Origin: Pseudo-nitzschia pungens | Taxonomy: Eukaryota; Bacillariophyta; Bacillariophyceae; Bacillariales; Bacillariaceae | DNA length: 64,000 bases | Assembly (NCBI GenBank): GCA_037355855.1 | Contig: CM074762.1 | Coordinates: 3,286,001-3,350,000 of the forward strand | Direction: 5' to 3' | Part shown: positions 44,743 through 53,924 of the stretch, piece by piece | How positions within the stretch are numbered: position 1 is the first letter of the stretch | Layout: each line of letters starts with the position of its first letter | The notes under the pieces: model-generated | What the model was told of the DNA's origin: nothing | What the model saw: only the letters and a program-made list of their open reading frames with translations | Database searches by the model: none | Made by a program: the position numbers and the translations under genes

Positions 44743-44996
44743 ATCGGCGGATGTGTGGATCTTATTCTATTCACCTACTACTATCCGTGTATGTGTGCTA
44801 TCCCCACAGCAATCACGAACAAGAGATTTTGTTGTATCGGAACGAATCTGGACTCGGACAGACAGCGCGAATCAAACTCCCGAAGTCATAGACTTCACTC
44901 AGTTGACCTTATTTCAACTTGAAAATTCCCAGCGTTAAAGCTTTCATTAGTAGTATACAATTGTAGCGTGACGAAAGTGCCCCATATTTGAATTAT

Positions 44997-47900
44997 CTAC
45001 AAGAGCGATAGCACGTGTGATATAAAAGTAAACAAAACGGTAGTGGCGCTTGCAACGAAAGTCAACGAAGTAGCACCACTGCTATCTCCCCCACCGCCCC
45101 CCCCAAACCATTTACCGAAAACGTTCGTCGTCGTTTCCACTGCAGTTGGTGGCGAGAGAGGGACAAACACCGGGGGGAGTGTTGGTGGCTCGACTGGCTG
45201 TTTGGTAGTAGGAGCAGCAGTTTCAACTTGTTCCTCGGTTTCGATTTCATCTGCGCTCGTTTCATTGGAATCATTCGAGTCATCCCTTATCTCATAGTCA
45301 TCGTCGTACACGCTGTCGAATGGACCCGATGGAGCCTTGCAGCTTGTATCGAAACTGTTCAAAATATCTTCTCCCGCACACGGAATCACTTCGTCATCCA
45401 GATCGAATATATTTTCGAAGACAAATCGATTGTAGCACGAGTTTGAGCTGACACACCACAAGCATTCGTCGATATTTTTCTTGCAGCCCTTGCAGTCGCC
45501 ATCAAATTTCGGACAAATATCTGGGCGTCCGGTAGGTGTAGTAGTGGGCGAAAATGATGGTTCGACGCTCACCGTAGGAGGGAAGGTCTCGGGTTCTTGC
45601 GTAGGAAAGAAAGTAGGAAAAAAGGTTGGCGCTTTCGTTATCTCATCCATGAATGTTGGGGCTGGAGTCGGTGGAACATACCGGTCGCCGAGTGCACGAA
45701 TAGAATTGTGATCCTGAGTGAATCGCAGAAGCTCACCACTGCCCCACCAATCGGTGGATATGAAGTTGATATCTGTTCCTTGACTAATGGAGCATTTCTT
45801 GACGTAATCCATTACTGCATAGTATTGGTTCAGCCGTTCTGCATCTTCTTCATTCACCAGTCGATCCCTTTCTTTCCAACCAGAGGGAGTAACAAAGTTC
45901 GTCAAACCAGCAAGTGCGTTCTCATTGTAGTTATCTGGGCGTCGTAGCACGCATGAATTTTCTCTATCCTCGATCTCTTTTGGATCACTGAACGTCCGAT
46001 TATTATTATCCATAACATAGTCATAATAATAATGAATCTGGCTGACGCATCTAAGGGGGTCATCGTCGCATACTGGACCGTTGTAGTGGAACATTATCAT
46101 ACGCTGCAGGCATAAACAGAATCATGAATAGTTTATTTTTGAGGACATATCAGTACATCAGGTCAATTTCTAGGTTCTAGGATATACCAATCAACAGAAA
46201 GGGGGCATTTTCTGTTTCAAACTTACCTTGTTGTAGGCTGGATCTATAAGTTGACGTAGAGTTGGCCATGGACTGGTAGGTGCATCGTGAGTGTATATCA
46301 TACTCGTGAAGTCTCTAATTTGCATCAATTGGAAATAAAAATCGTTCAAGATGACTGGTTGATCGATGTAATGAGTGAGGTCGAAAAAGAATACAACTAC
46401 CTCGGTAGGGTTCAATTCCAAGAATTCCTTGAAGTTCGTCATGAGTTCGATGACTGATCTCCGTTTTTCCTTATCACAAGATTCTGAAGAATTTTTAGTA
46501 TCAACAATGAGCAAAATATTCAGTGAAAACATTGTGAAAGGGACAAGAGGGGTGATTTGCTTCCGACTACACACTTACCGTAACAGAAAAACAAGATCCC
46601 ACCACAGTTGCAGATGGCAATCTTGAATGCTCGATATCCAGCCTCTAAAGCCCTTTCTATTTTGAATTCTTGATGGAGCTCGACGAATACTCCTTCCTTG
46701 AATAAATTCAAGCCATTATGGAGAGTGGCAAACATGACATCGTTGACCCGGAGGTCACAAATATACTCATTCCCGTTGCAGCAGTCTCTCTTTTCCCCAT
46801 AGATAGATTCCTCCCGACAACGCATGAACTCATATGATGTCACTTGAGGTAGGAACGGATCGTAATTCTCTATCCTCTTTGTTGCAATAGAAGGTGTTCC
46901 ATCCCCCAATATGATTTTCCATTCCTTGAGTGAACCTCTAAAGAAGTCATCACTATCACTTCGTATTCCGCCTCCACACTCACAACATGCTTCCCTGCCT
47001 GTCAAGCTATTATCACCATACCCCGTTTCGAAAAGGCTTGCGTAAACCTCTTCTTGTTCGTTCACGACATCCTCGTTGACTTGTCCGTTGGAGCAAAATC
47101 CATTTGATTTGAAGTCGGTGCATGTCGAGGGGACGTCAAGATTACTGAATTCGGGTGCTATGTTTAGCTCACGATCGAAGCATGTGACTCCCCCGTTGCC
47201 CAGTTTTGTGTCTGTGATGGAAAGTTTCCACTCTCCATAGGGGCTTTCACCCCAGGACCGCAACGTGAGGAATTCCCACCACTCACTTTCTTCGAGATGA
47301 GTGTGTTCCGAACGTCCGCCAGGACTCAGCAAAGAAATGGTCCCTTGTGGCGAAGTCAATGTGATTCTCAATTGGCCTCTGCATTGATGTCATCATCATA
47401 TCAAAGTGGGCAACCGAAAGCACCACAATTCAAATTAGTTATGTAAGGAAACAGAACTTCGTAAGGCGACAGTAACAAGAAGGTTCATTCCTCTTTGTAG
47501 TTTGCAAATCATGGGATTGAATTCATGCACACCGTTGTTCTCACCTGTTTGGATAGTGCAGCTTCAAATACACACTGACCGACTCTAGAACGTGATCTTC
47601 GTGTCGACTGTAATAGCTACTCGGATTTTGACTAGGATCAATAGTGAAAGAACTCGTTGTGGTCACAGACGGATCATCTACGATTTCCAGATTCATGCGA
47701 CCCGAATGGGCCGTTATGCTTACTTCTTGTGGGACATGTATCTTGTTTTTTTCCCAGCTCACTGCCATGTTGACAGCTTTGGTCGCATCGATGAGCCCGA
47801 ATCCGTACAGATCGGAATACCCTACACCAGCCGCATTAACGCCATAGGTTGTATCGACTTCGTCGTCTTCACCATCATCCCAATAGCTTGAAATTGGATT

Positions 47901-49688
47901 CGACGTTTTTGAAATGATGTATCTAACATCTCTCCACGTTATACCGTTGTACGCTTCCATCATTAATGCCACCACACCAGCTACCACAGGGGCGGCAAAG
48001 GATGTCCCGATCCCAATGTCGACACAACTGTCTCCATTTCCCTCGGTTCCTCCCGCACCAACATGTTGGTAGGAGGGGGTATCGTAATCTCCACCAGGCG
48101 CCACAACAAAAATAGAGGATCCACCGGTCGAATAACTGGCATGAATTGGCCGTCTCACCAGACGGGTGCCATCGGTATTCCCATCACTGTCTTGGTCCGG
48201 CACCGAAACCTCTTTCACTTTGACGGCACCTACTGTCATAGCGTAGCGGCTCTTCGAAAAGGACTGGAAGTTGCTGTTGTCACCAGCTCCATACGAATTT
48301 CCGGCTGAAAAAATGTACACGGTCCCTAGTCCGTATCGTCCGTCGGTGACTCCCTTTTTCATTGCCTTGTCGGCGAGTTCTCCTACTCCGTTCTGAAACA
48401 GACAAGGATTTTCATTCAGTTGAAGGACATCGATCCAATCGGTACACAGGGCCTCATCCCTACGAAAATTCCGCGAGCAGTAGGTTCGCACGCTGTTAGC
48501 ACATGCTTGCGAAACAACAACTCCGGTGGCTGTTGTTATTGTGGGATTGTCCCCACCTTCGGATACCTTCTCAAGAGTAATATCATCCATAGAATCGGTT
48601 AAAGGAGTAGCTGCGTTCCTCCCGTCCTCGTTGCTGTCTCGAACACTGTCAAAGTCAGATTTGGTGCACACCCGGCACGGATCATCGCTCCCTTCGTTGT
48701 ATTCGTCGTCGACGAAATTGACAAACGGGCACAATTTGATTTCCTCCTCTTGGTCGAGGCGACGATCACGCTGACTTCGGCGTTGTTTTAAGGGTGTTAT
48801 GATCGATTCATTGAGTCGTAGACTATGATGCAAATTTCTTTGTTGTTCCGGCTGTAGTTTCAGCGATGATTGTTCAACGTTGGCGTTTCTGGTGCTAGAG
48901 ATACCAGTGGCTATGGTTTGTTCCTCATCGTATCCCGGTTCAAATCCCAATTTTGTTGTTGGTGTCTGTATTGTAGCTCTACATCCATCGAAGGCAAACG
49001 CATTGACCGAAATGTCGAATCTATTGTGGCTGTCGGCTACTTCGAACGATAACACGCTGGGGTTTGTGTTTCTTCGAAAGTTGCAGAAGGAGAGCTGTGC
49101 TCGGGGCGCAATTCCGACCCCACAAAAGTTGTTGGTACCATCGGCAGCCAAAATGGACGTGACCGCAGCACCGTGGTTTAGAAACGGAGATCGCTCTGTT
49201 CCATCAGGGGACAACGGCAAGGAATTTTCGGGGTCACCGCAGGAATAGCCATCCTCGGCATTGTAGTTCTTGTCGATGAGTCTATCCCTGTCGGCCACGT
49301 TCCATTCGTAGTGACCAGATTCCCAATTCTCGTCATTGATTCGGATCATAACTTCTTTTCCTGCATATCCCATTTCCCACGCATCGAATAGATTAATCAT
49401 CTCGAAGATCCAATATTGTGCATCGTAGGCGGGTTCGGATTGATAGGGATGTCGATACGACTTTTTGCCTGTGCTACCTCTGTCTTGCTGCTTGTGGAGT
49501 ATCGGCGATGCATCGACAATAGTTTTGCTCATAACCGATAGAAACAAGAACACATAACAACAAAAAAGAAGGACCATTCTGCCCTTTGCAGTAGTATCTC
49601 TCCTCTCTGACGCTAAGAGTTTCGTCGTCACATTCCCCTTTGTCATTGTCATCTGGTTGCTCGCATCAAATCGTTTCATCCCCATCAT
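44997..49688 (-). CDS. Subtilisin/kexin-like protease fused to P-domain, PLC-X-like domain, PSI-like motif and GPI-type tail
   Basis: Four exons: 49688-47545, 47378-46579, 46483-46227, 46103-44997. All three introns (166, 95, 123 bp) are GT-AG and keep frame, giving 1435 aa. An N-terminal hydrophobic segment (MVLLFCCYVFLFLSVM, about 38-53) is the signal/anchor. The S8 peptidase has a plausible triad: Asp119 (IRINDENW), His172 (NHGAAVTS), Ser563 (GTSFAAPVVAG), with oxyanion Asn464 (FSAGNS). The H-to-N gap is about 290 residues, far longer than usual, because of a Cys-containing insert. A P-domain (about 640-790; LRITLTSPQGTISLLSPGG, YGEWKLSITD) follows, as in kexins. Then come a Cys cluster and a PLC-X-like domain (about 910-1190) with the first His kept (FATLHNG, about 921) but the second site changed (FFCYGES). 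A Pro/Thr-rich linker, a PSI-like CKGCKKNIDECLWC and a hydrophobic GPI-like C-terminus end it. Confidence 0.85.
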
Positions 49689-50727
49689 AGCGTTCCCGGT
49701 ATTTCTAGGTTGACTATTTTGTTGTTTGAGTGGTATGTTGCTTATAAAGTTGCATGCTTTTGTGTTCGAAATATTTGCTGGAGGAATGTTGAAAATGGGG
49801 TTGTATGCTAATCAACCCGACACATGATCTATTGTTTGTGGTGTTGTGGGTGACAAAAAGCACTCGTTTATCGTTACAACAGTTTTGGTGCTTTATTACT
49901 TCTTCCAGGGGATCGTGACCATCGGAACTGTGGTATGCTTAAATAATCGAAAATCTCGGTCCGAAAAGAAGAACTGGAGTTATCAGTTGTGACTTAAATT
50001 TCAAAGATAATCTCATTCTTACGGTATGCCAAAAATGAAGGAGTGATCACTAATGTTCTTCACAGACAACTTCTAGCTTTTCAGTGGAACATCACGATGG
50101 ATTGGTGCAGACCGCACTTTCAAGACTCAAAAAGCTATTTACGGAGACGTCCTAATCCTGACATCAGTATGATACATTACGTAATGATGTCACTACAATG
50201 TGTATGGTATTGCATTACAAGATACATTCCAAAAAGAATGCTTTCGTTGATTGCAAAAATTATTTTGTGGAGCACCTGTTGAGAGAGTTTGTGAACTAGT
50301 ACTACTGCTCGTCAGATCTCTTACTCGCAAGTCTTGCGTAACCTTACGGTAAGCTTACTCAGAGCACCGGCATTTACTTTTTTAATGTTCTTTTGATCCG
50401 TTCCATTCTCGCCTAATTAAATGCGTTTTCACTGTATTGCAGCTACCAGCAAGAATGAACCACAGGACCAGGTTGCGAACATAGGGTGAAAGTCTCTCTC
50501 TTTCGCAGAGAGCGCACCTTTCCGCTTTTGTTAACTCCCATTCGCCGTCAAAAATACCATCCAAGCACAGAAGATGGACACGATGCTCAAAGAAGAAATA
50601 AGAAAGAGCGGCCGTATCTAAATCAAGTTGCAAATTTTACTATAATTTTATCTCAATAATATAATGTTATATTATCATTTTAATAGCGTTCATGGTTACC
50701 GTACATTAGTATGATGTACCAGTACCA
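49689..50727. other. Spacer upstream of the protease fusion
   Basis: No supported gene. Must contain the promoter of the minus-strand protease gene and the 3' UTR of the minus-strand gene ending at 50728. GTA/TAC words recur at 50330-50360. Confidence 0.6.
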
Positions 50728-52209
50728 TTAATGTAAAGTGTCACACTTCTTTCGCCAGTGCTCTCCCAGAGTACTTCCATCGACTAGAACTTCGGTCAAG
50801 CCAGAGTTGCCGGTGACTGAATCGGTGTTGGTTGCTCCATACCAGTAGACGCGTTCGACGACAGGGTCGGAGGCGTCGGACGAGTCGAAAAAATTGTCAA
50901 TGGCGTAGATGGCTTCGAGTTGGTTCCATGGATCGGACGTTGGCAACCTCGACCAGCTGGTTATGTACACAGGGATATTGCCAAAGGCTTCGGATAGCTC
51001 CACTATCGCGTTGTAGAGCAAGGCGGCCTCGTCGCGGCATCCCAAACCATCGTCGACATCCCCGCACATGGCGTCGATGGCAATCACGTCCAAGTGCGCT
51101 GGATCGTTCTCGTCAAAGCAGGCGAAACCGCAAGATTCGTAAAACTCTTTGAGGCTTTCAATCATCTCCCCGGACGTGCCAGCTTTCAGCGTTGGGGAGG
51201 TGATCTTAGTCCCATTGGCCTTGAGTTCTATTAGCTCGTCTCGAAAGCGTATTGTGTACTCCAGCCATGCCTGACCGGCCCAATGGTAGGATTTCCCATT
51301 TCTGTCCGGTTCTTGCCAGAGATAAAACGTGTCACCGAGACAAGCCGAGGGGTCTTTGAAGCGCCCGTCCCTCCGATCGCTTTTGTTGCTCAGATGGCAT
51401 GGATTTCCGCTTTCCCACCAGCTACCACCGGAGGGAAAGCAGTGCATCGTCGCGTCGCCCGTGGGATCCCAGAGATTACTCTGGCATCCCTGTTGTGGAT
51501 CGCTCGAAAAATCGACGGCCGCACCACACTTTTGATTGGGCGTTGAATTGTCCACACAACGGGAGGGATCGCAACCACCACATTCCACGGGAAAGTCGGA
51601 TCCCGCGACTATTGAACACGCATTTCGTTCATCGAGTCCGTCGATCTGCATCAGCCACTGAATGCGACTGCCACAACTGTGATTATCGACAACGGTGTTC
51701 CAAACGGATTTGTCACAGGTGGAACAGCCGCAAACCATCTTGTTATCGTCGTTGTTTGAAGGAGACGGGGTGGGCGAGTCCGACAGAGTTCCAGATGGAA
51801 TCGTAGTAGCGTTTTTTCTGTTCACGGTAGGAAATTGGGAAGACGATCTTAGGGTAGATGTCGTGGTGGGCGACCAAGTAGGTTCATTTGTAGGCTCCAT
51901 TATTTCGTGGCGCGGGCTAGGAGCACCGGAAGGAGCTCGAGTGACTTTCCATGTAGGAGATTGGGTAGGCTTTCTTAGGGTAGATGCCATGGTGGGCGAC
52001 CAAGTAGTTTCATTTGTAGGCCCCGTTGTTTCGGGGCGGGGACTAGGAGCACTGGAAGGAACATCTGTACTGTTGGTAACCCCTTGGTACAACGATTTAC
52101 TCTCATTCTCACCAGTGATCGCGAGGTATAGAAGGGAAATAAGGCTGGAAAGTGCGATGAGCCCAAACAATCCATTGGCAATGAGTTGACGACGACGTGT
52201 ACTCTTCAT
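50728..52209 (-). CDS. Type II membrane protein with glycosidase-like C-terminal domain
   Basis: 493 aa, ATG 52209, single exon. A short basic cytosolic start (MKSTRRRQL) precedes one membrane anchor (GLFGLIALSSLISLLYLAI). A Pro/Ser/Thr-rich stalk follows, made of two 42-residue repeats (52050-51925 and 51924-51799, with APSPR and TWSPT). Next is a Cys-rich part with CGCSTCDKSVW and CGGCDPSRC. The C-terminal ~230 residues contain TFYLWQEPDRNG, HLDVIAIDAMCGD, IPVYITSWSRLP and ERVYWYGATN. These resemble the glycoside hydrolase 128 / Asl1-like barrel, where the final Trp/Tyr-rich strand lines the active site. The assignment is tentative because catalytic glutamates were not pinned down. Probable cell-surface or Golgi glycan-active protein. 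Same strand as the protease fusion but about 1 kb away, so not an operon. Confidence 0.65.
   Translation of the reverse strand: MKSTRRRQLIANGLFGLIALSSLISLLYLAITGENESKSLYQGVTNSTDVPSSAPSPRPETTGPTNETTWSPTMASTLRKPTQSPTWKVTRAPSGAPSPRHEIMEPTNEPTWSPTTTSTLRSSSQFPTVNRKNATTIPSGTLSDSPTPSPSNNDDNKMVCGCSTCDKSVWNTVVDNHSCGSRIQWLMQIDGLDERNACSIVAGSDFPVECGGCDPSRCVDNSTPNQKCGAAVDFSSDPQQGCQSNLWDPTGDATMHCFPSGGSWWESGNPCHLSNKSDRRDGRFKDPSACLGDTFYLWQEPDRNGKSYHWAGQAWLEYTIRFRDELIELKANGTKITSPTLKAGTSGEMIESLKEFYESCGFACFDENDPAHLDVIAIDAMCGDVDDGLGCRDEAALLYNAIVELSEAFGNIPVYITSWSRLPTSDPWNQLEAIYAIDNFFDSSDASDPVVERVYWYGATNTDSVTGNSGLTEVLVDGSTLGEHWRKKCDTLH
51799..52050 (-). repeat. Two 126-bp in-frame tandem repeats (Pro/Ser/Thr stalk)
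   Basis: Units 52050-51925 and 51924-51799 encode APSPRPETTGPTNETTWSPT and APSPRHEIMEPTNEPTWSPT starts, diverged mostly by single substitutions. A recent internal duplication in the stalk of the membrane protein. Confidence 0.85.
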
Positions 52210-53924
52210 TTTGCAGTACAGTCCGTGCAGCAGTAGTATATTCTAAGGTGAAGATTATTTTTGCCGGTGATTCAAAAAGCTTCGTTGGTAAAATGTGAAG
52301 ATTAGTTGTTGTTTTCGTGTGACTTCAGAACAATCATGAAGGCACTTGTTCATGCAATGTTTGTCAAATCCATTGAATTTCATCGTGTCGTGTTCAATCT
52401 GCGAAAAGTAGCTTACGACCTAAGGTAGCGCTGTACTCGTACAGAATAGTAGAGTACGATATTTGAATACGGAAGGGAACAAAAAATACGAGCTACTCGT
52501 AACCCAATCAGTGCGCACAACGTCATTACAATTATTATTATCTATTTTTAAAAACTTGGACTGATAATTACTGATCGCTATTGTTCGCTGAAGGCTTTAG
52601 AGGATTTTTGGTCGAACGGGTTTGAAGAGTGAGCCAGTCGTGATGGCGAAGGAAGACACCTTATGGAAGTCGTATTCGGAAATGATGAATATGTAGTTCC
52701 GAACTTTCTGAGTCGTGGTTTCTCAGGGCAATATATCATGATCAATCGTCGATGCCACGTATCATTAATATTATTACGAGCTACTTGGTGTTTTTTATTT
52801 TTTACAAGCATTCACTAGTATCATTACTAGTTGATTCATTTAGTAGTACTATTTACAGACTACTAGTAGTACTAGATTCGAGTCCATCTACACCAGTTGG
52901 TGAATCTCAGTACTACTAGTAGAGGAGAAGAAGTAAGAGGAGTACCACCACCAATACTGGTACCACCACTACTAGTAGTAGTAGTAATACTTATCTACTA
53001 GAGAGGTGATTCTAGAGGAGTCGTCCCAAGATGCATCCACTAAGTCTTACCACCACATCCGAACTGATTCAATACTTCGTATCTTTTATCTCAATCACTA
53101 TTGCAGTAGGTTAGTTCGTGTGTATTAGTAGTAGTAAATCTTACTAATATATTATTTTTATTTTTTAATGAAAATAATGGAACCTGGAGATAGCCTTAGT
53201 AGCTAATAGCATTGCTGTAGACATTTTTAAAAAATGAGAGAGGGATTCGAAGGCTTATCAAAAAGCACGATCAAATCTCAAGCGATACCCCCCGCTTCTC
53301 GTTACGCGGAGTCGTCAGCGCGCAAGGAGGGGCGCGCGAGTCGGTCGATCGGATCGGGGGTTTCTCTCAACGCATCAGGTGTCACAACAGTCACAACACA
53401 TCATCTCATACAGTACTGCACGGTATGGTTGCATCACAGGGAGATTCTTCCATCGAGCACCTCGTTGTAACGCCTTCTCGATCTCGATTTAGGTTGTTCG
53501 AGCATCCAAAATGGCGAGTAGGGTTCGGAGGCAACAATATCTGCGCGAAGCAGTGATGAAAGTCTAACCCGGACCCGTTGGACAAAAACCTTTCGCACCG
53601 GGAGTGACGATGTGCAAAAGCGTGAAGAAAACTGGGCGATGAAATTCTACAAGAAATCGGTGAATGCAGCAGATGCTGTCACCAACGAAATCAGAACGAG
53701 AGTTTCCCCATTGGAAATTTCTTCGTTGCTAACAGGGAAACCACCGCAAAGCTATACGGGAACCCCATTGAACAGCTGATCTACATCATCCTGGGTCTCC
53801 ACGGGAGGATTAGACGCAACCAAGCAATTCACAAACAATCACAGCAACAGCTCTAACACAAAGAACAACAACAACGCCAACTACTAGTCCCACTGCCACT
53901 GCCACTGTGACAATCACTACCAAC
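52210..53924. other. Spacer with TAG-triplet array and a possible gene fragment
   Basis: Mostly AT-rich. A TAG/ACT triplet array lies at about 52850-52990. Near the right end, 53626-53856 (+) is open for 77 codons with protein-like sequence (FPIGNFFVANRETTAKLYG, PIEQLIYIILGLHGR) but has no ATG. It is closed upstream by a stop, so I treat it as a possible exon remnant only. Confidence 0.5.
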
